Assembly (NCBI GenBank): GCA_963851415.1
Contig: CAWKPF010000002.1
Location: 2,728,001 to 2,792,000 of the forward strand
From: CAWKPF01 sp963851415
GTDB lineage: Bacteria; Acidobacteriota; Thermoanaerobaculia; Multivoradales; Multivoraceae
Reading direction: 5' to 3'
Length of the DNA: 64,000 nucleotides
Below are positions 33,925-42,821 of this stretch, one piece after another. Both the position numbers and the translations under genes were made by a program. A model generated the notes under the pieces. It was not told where the DNA came from. It made no database searches and saw nothing but the letters and a program-made list of their open reading frames with translations. Numbering within the stretch: the first letter of the stretch is position 1; each line of letters starts with the position of its first letter.

Positions 33925-34509
33925 ATGACGTTCATCAACTACGCCAGCAAAGAGATCAACTGCAAGATCGTCTACTACGGCCCCGGCCTCGGCGGCAAGA
34001 CGACCAATCTGCAGTACATCTATGCAAAGACGGCGCCGGACGCGAAGGGCAAGATGATCTCCCTCGCAACGGAGGCCGATCGCACCCTGTTCTTCGATTT
34101 CTTGCCTCTCGATCTGGGTACGGTGCGGGGATTCACGACCCGTTTTCATTTGTACACGGTACCGGGACAGGTCTTCTACGATGCCAGTCGTAAGCTGATT
34201 CTCAAGGGCGTGGACGGGGTCGTCTTCGTCGCAGACTCCCAGGAGGAGCGAGCCGAGGCGAACATCGAGTCGATTCGCAATCTCGAAGAGAACCTGCGCG
34301 AGCACGGACTGGATCTCAAGACCATTCCGTATGCGTTGCAGTTCAACAAGCGGGACCTTCCCAACGCGATGCCGGTCGAGGACCTCTATCGCAGCCTCAA
34401 CTACAAGCGAGAGCCCACCTTCGAGGGAGTCGCGACCACCGGGGTCGGCGTGTTCGACACATTGAAGTCGGTGGCGAAGCTGGTCCTGATGGACCTGAAG
34501 AAGCGCTAG
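33925..34509 (+). CDS. mglA: MglA-type small Ras-like GTPase
   Basis: 194 residues, strongly like Myxococcus MglA. It opens TFINYASKEINCKIVYYGPGLGGKTTNLQYIY (P-loop residues with a Gly variant where myxobacterial MglA has Cys), then SLATEADRTLFFDFLPL, VPGQVFYDASRKLILKGVDGVVFVADSQ, and the base motif NKRDLPN. MglA localises motility and polarity proteins at the leading cell pole in myxobacteria. With mglB adjacent, a complete switch is present; the downstream motor is not in the window. Confidence 0.95.
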   Translation: MTFINYASKEINCKIVYYGPGLGGKTTNLQYIYAKTAPDAKGKMISLATEADRTLFFDFLPLDLGTVRGFTTRFHLYTVPGQVFYDASRKLILKGVDGVVFVADSQEERAEANIESIRNLEENLREHGLDLKTIPYALQFNKRDLPNAMPVEDLYRSLNYKREPTFEGVATTGVGVFDTLKSVAKLVLMDLKKR

Positions 34510-34742
34510 CGGCTCGGGTCGAGCCGACGGCGCCTCGACGCTCGGTTCATCTCGAGTCGCTGGGCTGCTAGACTGGGCGATCTCCGCAAGATTCCCCCGT
34601 TTCTCCCGGGGGACGCCGAGCAGACAGCTTCCGGGAGTCGTCTCCCGGCCCCGGGGTCGACGACAAGTCGTCTATCGTCTCCTACGTCGACCTGGAAATA
34701 CCAAACCCGAGAGAAGTACGAAGAGAGCACGAGGCACAGCAC
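34510..34742 (+). other. 232-base gap with two hairpins
   Basis: Between mglA and the TPR gene. Holds CCCCCG / CGGGGG (34594-34612) and CCGGGAG / CTCCCGG with a TCGT loop (34631-34648); neither has a T-tract. The CTTCCGGGAG core recurs near 50250 and 50331. No clear promoter or gene seen. Confidence 0.5.
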
Positions 34743-35369
34743 ATGGCGAATTGGAAGAAGGAAGATCAGACCTACATCAAACGGTATGCGCCGAGTCGGA
34801 CGCTCGCCGAACTGGTGGAGCGCTTCGAGCGTCCGGAGTCGGACGTCGTCGCCAAACTGCTCGAGATGAAGATCGCGTCCAAGGACGGTCACGGATTCAA
34901 GGCCCGGTTCGTCGACCCCTCGGTAGAGCACTACGAGAAGGGGCTCGAGCCGTTCCACAAGGGACAGTGGGGTGAAGCCAAAAAGCACTTCGAGAAGGTG
35001 GTCGAACAGAGTGAGCAGAACGACCTGACGGCTCGGGCTCGTCTCTTCATCTCGATGTGCGACGAGAACCTCGCGGGACCAGAAAAGCTCGATGATCCGT
35101 TTCTCGAAGCGGTCATCGCCAAGAACGAGGGCAACCTCGAAGCGGCGAGCGAGCTGTGCAACCTGAACGACCGTCGGAGCAGCGACGATCGGTTCGCTTA
35201 CCTGGCCGCCTCGGTCAAAGCACTCGAGGGGGCTCATCAAGCCGCGATGGATCTTCTCAAGAACGCGATCGCTCTGAATCCGACCAATCGAATCCAGGCC
35301 TTTCACGATCCGGACTTCGAGTCGATGCGAGATTCGAGTGAATTCCGGGAGCTCTTCGAGTCCGCCTGA
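34743..35369 (+). CDS. TPR-type cytosolic protein
   Basis: 208 residues, no signal. The N-terminus is WKKEDQTYIKRYAPSRTLAELVERFERPESDVVAKLLEMKI, which could be a short helical HTH-like unit (a positively charged first part). Then a TPR-like array: YEKGLEPFHKGQWGEAKKHFEKVVEQSE, and ALEGAHQAAMDLLKNAIALNPTN. Likely a scaffold. Lies between mglA and the GlmU-like gene, so a link to the polarity module is possible but unproven. Confidence 0.75.
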   Translation: MANWKKEDQTYIKRYAPSRTLAELVERFERPESDVVAKLLEMKIASKDGHGFKARFVDPSVEHYEKGLEPFHKGQWGEAKKHFEKVVEQSEQNDLTARARLFISMCDENLAGPEKLDDPFLEAVIAKNEGNLEAASELCNLNDRRSSDDRFAYLAASVKALEGAHQAAMDLLKNAIALNPTNRIQAFHDPDFESMRDSSEFRELFESA

Positions 35370-35403
35370 GGGTCGTCTCGAACGCTGCGGTCTCCATGAC
35401 GCA

Positions 35404-36735
35404 ATGAGCTCTGCCGAACGGTCCGCCAACGGCCCTGTCGCACTGATTCACGTGGCGGCGGCTCCGGAGTCGTTGCAATCGGCGAAGCCCGCAGCGTGCC
35501 ACTGCTCGGCCGGACGGAGCCTTCTCGGCTGGGTGGCGTCGGCCGCTCGAGAGGCCGGCTGCGAACACCTCTGTGTGATTGCCGCCAAGGGAACATTGAG
35601 CGACGACCAGCAAGACCTACTCGCGAGTGAGCCCGAGCTCGCTGGTGCCGAGTGGTTGATTGCGCCGGACGAGTCTTCGGTGTGCGCGGTCGTCGCCGAC
35701 GCCTTGGCCGCTCGAGGGCCCTCTCTCGACCAACTGTACGTAGTGCTTTCGGCGGAGGCGCCGTGTCTCGAAGCCGACCTCCTGGGTCGTCTCATCGAGG
35801 CGGCGAGGCGAGGTGGCGACCCGGTGGTGTGCACGGGTCCCGAGGTCGGTGATGCGGTGGTCGTTCTCGGATCCTCCTACCTGAACGACGTACTGGCGTC
35901 GTCTACGACCCCTGCGACTCCGGCCGTGACCGCGACGGCGACTCCTTCCACCGGCTCGTTCGAGATCGACACCGACGAGCTCGATCAGCTCACGCGGGTG
36001 GCGGACCGCTCAGCCCTTGCCCAGGTGCAGGCACGGTTGCGTCGTCGCGTCCTCGATCGCATCCTGGCCGAAGGCGTGACGATGATCGATCCGGCCAGAG
36101 TCGTCGTCGATGCGGGGGTCCGAGTCGCCGCCGACGTGATTCTCCATCCCGACGTCTCGCTGCTTGCAGGAACCGTGGTGGGGCGCGGCTGTGAGCTGCA
36201 CCAGGGCGCGTGGCTGCGAGCTTGCGAGCTCGGTGAGAACGTGACGGTCCACCCCTACAGCGTGCTCGACGGAGCTCGAGTATCCGACGGCTGTCAGGTG
36301 GGACCGTTCGCACGTCTACGGCCGGGGACCGTGCTCGGAGAGGGAGCCCGTATCGGCAACTTCGTGGAGGTGAAGGCGTCGACCCTCGGCGAGGGAAGCA
36401 AGGCCAACCATCTGGCCTACATCGGAGATGCCCAGGTCGGGAAGGGCGTCAATATCGGCGCTGGAGCGGTGACCTGCAACTACGACGGTGCAGACAAACA
36501 TCGCACCGAGATCGCAGACGACGCCTTCGTCGGGAGCGACACCATGCTGATCGCTCCGGTCCGAGTGGGCCGTGGCGCTTTGACCGCTGCCGGCTCGGTG
36601 ATTCATATGGACGTGCCGGACGGGGCCCTTGCTGTGGGCCGAGCCCGCCAGCGCAACGTGGAGGGCTGGGCGGCCCGCAAGGGGCCCCAGGTCAAGAAGC
36701 GCGCGCGGGAGAAAGACAAAGGCGGCGGCTCCTGA
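35404..36735 (+). CDS. GlmU-like protein with a decayed uridyltransferase domain
   Basis: 443 residues. The C-terminal left-handed beta-helix acetyltransferase is intact: RLRPGTVLGEGARIGNFVEVKAS, NHLAYIGDAQVGKGVNIGAGAVTCNYDG (keeps the catalytic His and acceptor motif), DDAFVGSDTMLIAPVRVG, AGSVI. The N-terminal half (1-200) keeps a ghost of the nucleotidyltransferase order (SLLGWVASAAREAG, PCLEADLLGRLIEAAR) but lacks the LAAGxGTRM UTP-binding loop and is followed by a Thr/Ala/Pro linker. Expected activity: acetylation of glucosamine 1-phosphate only. The nucleotide part would then need another UTP-GlcNAc-1-P enzyme. ATG 35404 chosen. Confidence 0.85.
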   Translation: MSSAERSANGPVALIHVAAAPESLQSAKPAACHCSAGRSLLGWVASAAREAGCEHLCVIAAKGTLSDDQQDLLASEPELAGAEWLIAPDESSVCAVVADALAARGPSLDQLYVVLSAEAPCLEADLLGRLIEAARRGGDPVVCTGPEVGDAVVVLGSSYLNDVLASSTTPATPAVTATATPSTGSFEIDTDELDQLTRVADRSALAQVQARLRRRVLDRILAEGVTMIDPARVVVDAGVRVAADVILHPDVSLLAGTVVGRGCELHQGAWLRACELGENVTVHPYSVLDGARVSDGCQVGPFARLRPGTVLGEGARIGNFVEVKASTLGEGSKANHLAYIGDAQVGKGVNIGAGAVTCNYDGADKHRTEIADDAFVGSDTMLIAPVRVGRGALTAAGSVIHMDVPDGALAVGRARQRNVEGWAARKGPQVKKRAREKDKGGGS

Positions 36736-36786
36736 GAGAGGGCGTCCGCTCTTGCATTCAGCTTGGCTGGCGGGGAGACTGAGCGG

Positions 36787-39108
36787 ATGCTGGACATCGA
36801 GCGGGCGCTGAATCCCGAACAGATCGAGGCCGTGACCCATGGCGACGGCCCTCAGCTGGTGATCGCCGGCGCAGGATCGGGCAAGACCCGGGTGATCACC
36901 TATCGGATCGCCTGGTTGATCGAGGAGCGAAAGGTGGAGCCCTGGCGCATCGCGGCGGTGACCTTCACCAACAAGGCCGCCTCGGAAATGCGCGAGCGCG
37001 TCGGTGGTCTGGCCCGCGACGGGGAAGCCGTCTTCGTCGGCACGTTCCACCGCTTCGCTCTGCGCTTGTTGCGGCGCTACGGAGATCGCGTCGGCCTGAT
37101 CCGTGATTTCGTGATTCTCGATACTCCCGACCAGCGCAGCCTGGTCAAGGAGGCCCTCGCTGCAGAGGGGCTGAGTGACAGTGCCTTCCCTCCCAGGGCG
37201 GTGCTCGGTCGGATCAGCGCGGCCAAGAACCGCCTCCTTTCACCGTCGGACTTCAGCGAGCAGGCCGACGGCTTCTTCGATCGGAAGATCTCACCGGTGT
37301 ACCTGCGCTACGACGGTCTGCTGCGAAAGGCCGGAGGCGTCGACTTCGACGATCTCATCGTCAAGGCCGTGGAGTTGCTCAAGGTGGAAGAGGAGCTGGG
37401 TGAGCGAATGCGCTACCGGCTGCGCTACCTGCTGGTCGATGAGTATCAGGACACCAACTTCGCTCAACACGAGCTGATTCAGATGCTGTCGGGACCGGCA
37501 GGCAACCTGACCGCGGTCGGAGACGAAGATCAGAGCATCTACCGATGGCGCGGCGCCGAGCTGGAGAACATTCTTCGCTTCGAAGAGAGCTTTCCCGGCG
37601 CGACCGTGCGAAAGCTCGAGCGCAACTATCGGTCGACCCAGGTGATCCTCGACGCGGCCAGCGCTTTGGTGGCGCACAACGAGCATCGGAGAGGGAAGAC
37701 TCTCTGGACGGAACGCGACGGGGGCGACTCGATCGAGCTCTATCGGGCTTCGGACGAAGGTGACGAAGCGCGCTGGCTCGTGGGGACCTTCGAGCAGCTT
37801 CGCAACCGCTATCGCTACCGGGACATGGCGGTCCTGGTACGCACCAACGCCCAGACCCGAGTCCTCGAAGAGGAGCTCGGTCGGCGAAAGGTTCCTTACT
37901 GCCTGATCGCCGGAGTTCGCTTCTACGATCGGGCCGAGATCAAGGACCTGGTCGCCTACTTGCGAGTGTTGCGCAACCCTCAGGACAACCTGTCGATGCG
38001 ACGAATTCTCAATCGTCCGACTCGGGGCATCGGCAAGGGGACCGAACAAGCACTCCTCGAGGAGGCTGAAGAGCTCGGCGGGTCCATCTGGGATGCTCTG
38101 CGCATCGGTCGACTGGCTGGCGTGGCGAAGCGTGGGCGCACGGCCTTGGAGACGTTTCGGCAGCTGATTCTCGCCCTTCGTGAGTCGGCCCGTGCCTTGC
38201 CGTTGCCTCGTCTGATCGAAGAGGTGTTGGAGCGCTCCGGCTATGCCGCCCAGTTCAGCGCGGAGGACGAGGAGGCCAGGGCTCGACTCGAGAACCTGCG
38301 GGAGCTGCTTTCCGCGGCCCAGGACTTTGTCGAGGAGTTCGGACGCACGGGTGAGCCAGCCATCGGCGCGATGAACCGCATCGAAGGAGATTCGCCTCAG
38401 CACAATCTCGGCCTGGGCGTCGAGTCCGCATCGCCGTCCGGGGACCGTCCCGAGACACCGAGTTTCGAGGTGCTCGAGGACGGCGAGTCGCAGGCTGACG
38501 AGGTCGATTCGCTCACAGCCTTTCTCGACTACGTGGCCCTGGTCAGTGACACCGATTCACTCGACAGCGAGGTCGGGGTCGCCTTGATGACCTTTCACAG
38601 TGCCAAGGGCCTGGAGTTTCCCGTGGTTGCGGTGACGGGTCTCGAAGAGGGCCTGCTGCCCCATTTCAATTCCCAGGACAGCCCGGAGGACATCGAGGAG
38701 GAGCGCCGACTTCTCTATGTCGGCATGACCCGCGCCGAGGAGCGACTGCTCCTGTCCACCTGTCGACGACGTAGGATCGCGGGACGGTACCAGGACCAGC
38801 TGGAGTCACCGTTTCTCTCGGAGATTCCAGCGGAGGGAATGGTGGTGCACGAAAGCCCTTCACTCTTCGCAGGTGCCCGTACCGACGGTGTCTATCGGTT
38901 CTTCGATCGCAAGAATCCGCGTCCCTTCGTCGAAGACCCCGATCAAGGGAAGCTTCGCAAGGGATGTCGCGTACGACACGCGACCCTCGGTGTGGGAGTC
39001 GTGCTCGACCTGGAGGGCAGCGGCGACGATGCCAAGCTCACCGTGTTCTTCGACCGCTCGGGCAAACGCAAGCTGATCGCTCGCTATGCCGCGCTCGAGG
39101 TGGTGTAG
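36787..39108 (+). CDS. UvrD/PcrA-type superfamily 1 DNA helicase
   Basis: 773 residues, 3'-5' helicase of UvrD/PcrA/Rep type. Walker A AGAGSGKT (27-34), Ia region AVTFTNKAASEMRERV, Walker B LLVDEYQDTN, motif III GDEDQSIYRWRGA, motif IV LERNYRST, motif V ALMTFHSAKGLEFPVV, motif VI LLYVGMTRAEERL. The C-terminal tudor-like domain begins near KGCRVRHATLGVGVVLD. Start taken as ATG 36787, with GGGGAG upstream; a TTG 24 bases earlier is also open. Functions in repair and possibly replication restart. Confidence 0.94.
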   Translation: MLDIERALNPEQIEAVTHGDGPQLVIAGAGSGKTRVITYRIAWLIEERKVEPWRIAAVTFTNKAASEMRERVGGLARDGEAVFVGTFHRFALRLLRRYGDRVGLIRDFVILDTPDQRSLVKEALAAEGLSDSAFPPRAVLGRISAAKNRLLSPSDFSEQADGFFDRKISPVYLRYDGLLRKAGGVDFDDLIVKAVELLKVEEELGERMRYRLRYLLVDEYQDTNFAQHELIQMLSGPAGNLTAVGDEDQSIYRWRGAELENILRFEESFPGATVRKLERNYRSTQVILDAASALVAHNEHRRGKTLWTERDGGDSIELYRASDEGDEARWLVGTFEQLRNRYRYRDMAVLVRTNAQTRVLEEELGRRKVPYCLIAGVRFYDRAEIKDLVAYLRVLRNPQDNLSMRRILNRPTRGIGKGTEQALLEEAEELGGSIWDALRIGRLAGVAKRGRTALETFRQLILALRESARALPLPRLIEEVLERSGYAAQFSAEDEEARARLENLRELLSAAQDFVEEFGRTGEPAIGAMNRIEGDSPQHNLGLGVESASPSGDRPETPSFEVLEDGESQADEVDSLTAFLDYVALVSDTDSLDSEVGVALMTFHSAKGLEFPVVAVTGLEEGLLPHFNSQDSPEDIEEERRLLYVGMTRAEERLLLSTCRRRRIAGRYQDQLESPFLSEIPAEGMVVHESPSLFAGARTDGVYRFFDRKNPRPFVEDPDQGKLRKGCRVRHATLGVGVVLDLEGSGDDAKLTVFFDRSGKRKLIARYAALEVV

Positions 39109-39183
39109 ACCGTTCCCCAGCTCGCGCCAGGTCTCTGCGACGCCTCCCCAGAGGGAAGGAGAGAACGGAGTAAGGAGTGAACG

Positions 39184-39747
39184 CTACCGGGGCAGGAAGT
39201 CGCGCCGGAGCAGAGAGTACAAGTAGTGGTCGACTCGCTCACCGTGGAGTAGGAAGTAGTCGCGCAGCACCCCCTCCCGGAAGAAACCGAGACGTTCGAG
39301 CACGCGCTGTGAGGCGTCGTTCCCTTCGGCGCACCGAGCTTCGATGCGAGCGATCCCGGCTCTCAGGAAGAGCTCGGGCAAGAGTAGGCTGAGGGCTTGC
39401 ACCATGATGCCGCGACCCTGGAACCCGGTGCTCAGGGCGTAGCCGATCTCGGCCAATCCATGTTCCCAGTTGTTGACCACCAGTGTGACCCAGCCTGCGG
39501 GACAGCGATCGGCCTCGATGATCCAGAGAAATCGCTCTCCTCTGTTCCGGGCCAGGTCGTTGCGTTGTTGAGCTGCGAGGTCGGCCCGCAACTGTGCTGT
39601 CGAGACGTCGTGCAGCGGCTGAAAGCGACGCACGCTCTGTTCGGCGCGCCAGCGGCGCAGAAGCGTCGCGTCGTCGGTGCGAGCCGGTCGTAGATCGACC
39701 CGCAACTCGCTCGACGGGTACCCGGAATCTGGAGCGAGGTGTTGCAC
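39184..39747 (-). CDS. GNAT-family N-acetyltransferase, RimJ/RimL-like
   Basis: 187 residues. GNAT core: RVDLRPARTDDATLLRRWRAEQSVRRF, IGYALSTGFQGRGIMVQALSLLLPELF (acetyl-CoA pyrophosphate loop Q-x-x-G-x-G/M), ARIEARCAEGNDASQRVLERLGFFREG. This resembles ribosomal-protein or small-molecule acetyltransferases; substrate unknown. Convergent with the helicase gene. Confidence 0.88.
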   Translation of the reverse strand: MQHLAPDSGYPSSELRVDLRPARTDDATLLRRWRAEQSVRRFQPLHDVSTAQLRADLAAQQRNDLARNRGERFLWIIEADRCPAGWVTLVVNNWEHGLAEIGYALSTGFQGRGIMVQALSLLLPELFLRAGIARIEARCAEGNDASQRVLERLGFFREGVLRDYFLLHGERVDHYLYSLLRRDFLPR

Positions 39748-39798
39748 GATGGACCTATTCTTAGCCGAAGTGCCCGGTCTTGGCCACGCGGTCGCCGG

Positions 39799-41328
39799 CT
39801 ACGCCGGATGGTGCAAGGCCAGGTCCTCGGTTCCCCGAGGATCCCAGCGCGGTCCCCTCGCGGTGAGTCCCAGCACGGCGATCAGTGCGTAGCCGTGCAG
39901 GAAGAGCCACAGGAACGGCAGGGACCACCACATCTGCAGGTAGATCGCCACACCGAAACAGGTCGCAAAGTAGAGCGCGAAGAACCACTCCACCGGACGG
40001 GTCATACCGCTCTGGGACCGATAGGGAGAACTTCTCGGCAGCCCATCTCTCCCCCCCGCCGCTTCCACCCGGTACTTCGGAGTCCGCTCGAACGTCCCGC
40101 CCATTCTTCGTAGGCCGCGCAGGACGGCAGTCCCGTTGTTCAGGCTCAGGCCGATGCCGAGAGCCATCGCGGTGGGGAGGGCGGCGAGGGTACGGAGGCC
40201 CCTTCTCCCGATTCGGTATTGACTCACCGCGTAGAAGAGAGTCACTGCGGCGGTGGCCGCCAGAAACAGCGGGAGGTCGATGACCAGCAGCTTCCAGCTC
40301 TCGGTTCCGCGGCGCGCCACCATGGCCGGAAACACCAACACCGACAGCAGCACCATCAGCACGTAGCAGAAGTTGTTGCTCAGGTGGACCAGCGCTTCGA
40401 GTCTCACCGGCCAGGGCAGGGGAGCCGTGAGGATGGGACGTAGCAGCTTGCGGCAGGTCTGGGCCGCTCCCTGGGCCCAGCGTCGCTGCTGGCTCTTGAA
40501 CGCGCCGAGATCGGATGGAAGCTCGGCCGGGGCGACGACCTCGGGGAGGTAGACGAATCGCCAACCCAGGAGCTGGGCGCGGTAGGAGAGGTCGAGATCT
40601 TCGGTCAGAGTGTCATGCTGCCAACCGCCCGCTTCCTCGATGGTACGGCGGCGCCACACGCCCGCAGTCCCGTTGAAGTTGAAGAAGCGGCCGCTCCTGG
40701 CGCGGGCGGCGTGCTCCACCACGAAGTGACCGTCGAGCAGTACCGCTTGCAGCCGAGTCAACAGAGAGTGATCGCGGTTCAGATGCTCCCAACGGACCTG
40801 CACCATTCCGACGTCGTCGTGCTGGAAATGAGGCATCGTGCGACGAAGAAAGTCGCGGGGCGGCACGAAGTCGGCGTCGAACACGGCGAGAAACTCTCCG
40901 CGAGCGACCTTCTGTCCCGCCTCCAGGGCTCCGGCCTTGAAGCCGATTCGGTCGGCTCTGCGAAGGTGATGGATGTCGAAGCCGAGAGCTCGGTAGTGCT
41001 CGACCTGCCGGGCCAGGAGCTCGGTGGTGCCGTCGGTCGAGTCGTCCAGGACCTGGATCTCGAGAAGACTCTCTGGATAGTCGAGGCGGCACACCGCTTC
41101 GATCAGTCGCGGTCCGACATGGATTTCGTTGAACAGCGGAAGCTGGACCGTCACTCGGGGCCACTGTGGTGGAGCTTCGGGAGTCTGGACGGAAACTGCG
41201 TCCCGGTAGAGCAGGCGGACCAGCACAGCACGATGGACGCCGTACAGGGCCAGAAGCCCCAGCGTCGCGTAGTACGCTGTGAGAATCGGCAGGCTTGCCG
41301 AGTCGATCAAGGTCTGCAGTTCGTGCAT
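39799..41328 (-). CDS. membrane glycosyltransferase family 2, cellulose-synthase-like
   Basis: 509 residues. N-terminal membrane helix, then the GT-A domain: VQLPLFNEIHVGPRLIEAV, DDSTDGTTELL, VFDADFVPPRDFL (DxD), TEDLDLSYRAQLLGW and QQRRWAQGAAQ (Q-x-x-R-W). Several C-terminal helices follow (about 320-410 and 445-490). The pattern is closest to processive beta-mannan/beta-glucan synthases (CslA-type). It may make an exopolysaccharide. Starts five bases from the divergent GT-C gene. Confidence 0.88.
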   Translation of the reverse strand: MHELQTLIDSASLPILTAYYATLGLLALYGVHRAVLVRLLYRDAVSVQTPEAPPQWPRVTVQLPLFNEIHVGPRLIEAVCRLDYPESLLEIQVLDDSTDGTTELLARQVEHYRALGFDIHHLRRADRIGFKAGALEAGQKVARGEFLAVFDADFVPPRDFLRRTMPHFQHDDVGMVQVRWEHLNRDHSLLTRLQAVLLDGHFVVEHAARARSGRFFNFNGTAGVWRRRTIEEAGGWQHDTLTEDLDLSYRAQLLGWRFVYLPEVVAPAELPSDLGAFKSQQRRWAQGAAQTCRKLLRPILTAPLPWPVRLEALVHLSNNFCYVLMVLLSVLVFPAMVARRGTESWKLLVIDLPLFLAATAAVTLFYAVSQYRIGRRGLRTLAALPTAMALGIGLSLNNGTAVLRGLRRMGGTFERTPKYRVEAAGGRDGLPRSSPYRSQSGMTRPVEWFFALYFATCFGVAIYLQMWWSLPFLWLFLHGYALIAVLGLTARGPRWDPRGTEDLALHHPA

Positions 41329-41333
41329 AGGGA

Positions 41334-42821
41334 ATGAGTCTCCGACGCGAAAGACAGCCCCGGAGAGGCGAGGCTGTTTCGCTCTCGGGGACGGTTCCGT
41401 GGGCCGCCGCGCCTCTGCTGCTGGGCTGCCTGGCAGTGAGCCTGGTGAGGGACCCGGGTGCGCGCCCGCTACTGTTCTACTGCTCGATGGCGGTGGCTTT
41501 CCTGTCGTTCGTCGGGTGCCTTTGGTGGTGGTCGAGAACCGGAGTGTGCCCGACCTGGCGTCAGATGTTGTTCGTGGCCGTGGTAGCCCGACTGTTCTTC
41601 CTTTCGCTGCCGCCGACTCTCTCGGATGACATCTATCGCTACCTCTGGGACGGCAGGGTCACGGTGGCTGGTATCAATCCCTACGCACATTCTCCCGATT
41701 CGGATCGACTGGCTTCGCTGCGCGAGGGTCCATGGGAACGAGTCTGGCAACAGACAGCCCATCGCGACGTGGAAACCGTCTATCCCCCCGTGGCGCTGGG
41801 AGTCTTCAGTATAGCCGCCCTCCTCCCCGCGCCGCTGCTGTCGTACAAGTTGATTCTGGTGGCGCTGGACCTCCTCGGCTGTGTCTTGTTGATTCGACTG
41901 GCGGAGCGGATCGGCGTGAGCTCTTCCGGCACTGCGGGGCGCACGGCGGGACGACTCGCGGCCCTGGCCTACGTGTGGAATCCCCTGGTGCTGCTCGAAG
42001 TGGCAGGAATGGGGCATATCGACGGCGCTGGGCTCGCTCCCGTTGCCTTGGCGGTGAGCTGGCTCGTGCCCTCGACAGAGGGGCCCCGGGGGAGCCGGGG
42101 GTGGCTGGCGAGCGCCGTGGCCGCCGCGGTGGCGGTTCTGGTCAAGTTGGTTCCGCTGGTCGCGCTGGGATTCTGGGCGCTCCGTAGCGGCCGGGCCTGG
42201 CGCTACCTGGGCGTGGTCGCGCTCCTGCTCGTGGTCTGTGTGGGGCCGCTGTTGGTGGCGCTCGGAGGGGCTCCCCCCGGACTGGTGACCTACGGCATGC
42301 ACTGGGAATTCAATGGTCCACTGTACGAGCCTCTGTGGCGCCTGATCGACGGGCTCGATGTCGAGGCGCTGACCAAGCGGGGTTTCGATCGACTGAAGGA
42401 GGCCACCGGCGCTCATGAGTTCTGGAACGGGTTCTACTCCTATATCTACCCTCAGTTCCTCGCAAAGGTCGCTCTGGCGGGTGGACTGGGGTTGTGGCTG
42501 CTGGGCGTACTCCTACGTACCGAGCGAGATCCGGTGCGGGGCACCGCTCGGATCTTCGCTGCCACCTTGATGGCCATCGCGACGGTGTACCCCTGGTACC
42601 TCCTGTGGCTCTTGCCGTGGTCCGCGCTCGAGCGCTCTCGAGCGGTCCTGCTGCTCTCGGCGACCCTCCTGCTGGCGTATCTGCCCCTACTGTCTGGTGT
42701 GGACTATTTTCCGTGGGTGTGGCTGGTGGTGTGGGGCCCCCCCGGGCTGGTGGCCCTCGTTTGCACTTGGCAGAGAAGAACGCCGGCGAACGGCAGGAGC
42801 GAGCGGGAGGTGAGCTCGTGA
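41334..42821 (+). CDS. GT-C type polyprenyl-phosphate mannosyltransferase-like protein
   Basis: 495 residues, about ten membrane helices. The conserved first extracytoplasmic loop is LSDDIYRYLWDGRVTVAGINPYAHSP followed by VYPPVA, as in GT87/mannosyltransferase families that use lipid-linked sugar. Later hallmarks include LVVWGPPGL. It is probably in the inner membrane with its active site facing the periplasm. The first ATG gives no ribosome-binding site, so translation may begin from a leaderless message or a downstream start. The stop overlaps truA (GTGA). Confidence 0.82.
   Translation: MSLRRERQPRRGEAVSLSGTVPWAAAPLLLGCLAVSLVRDPGARPLLFYCSMAVAFLSFVGCLWWWSRTGVCPTWRQMLFVAVVARLFFLSLPPTLSDDIYRYLWDGRVTVAGINPYAHSPDSDRLASLREGPWERVWQQTAHRDVETVYPPVALGVFSIAALLPAPLLSYKLILVALDLLGCVLLIRLAERIGVSSSGTAGRTAGRLAALAYVWNPLVLLEVAGMGHIDGAGLAPVALAVSWLVPSTEGPRGSRGWLASAVAAAVAVLVKLVPLVALGFWALRSGRAWRYLGVVALLLVVCVGPLLVALGGAPPGLVTYGMHWEFNGPLYEPLWRLIDGLDVEALTKRGFDRLKEATGAHEFWNGFYSYIYPQFLAKVALAGGLGLWLLGVLLRTERDPVRGTARIFAATLMAIATVYPWYLLWLLPWSALERSRAVLLLSATLLLAYLPLLSGVDYFPWVWLVVWGPPGLVALVCTWQRRTPANGRSEREVSS

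Noticed and set aside
42494..42818. N-terminal extension of truA into the GT-C gene
   Set aside because: The upstream residues do not match TruA, and GTG 42818 overlaps the previous stop in the usual coupled manner.
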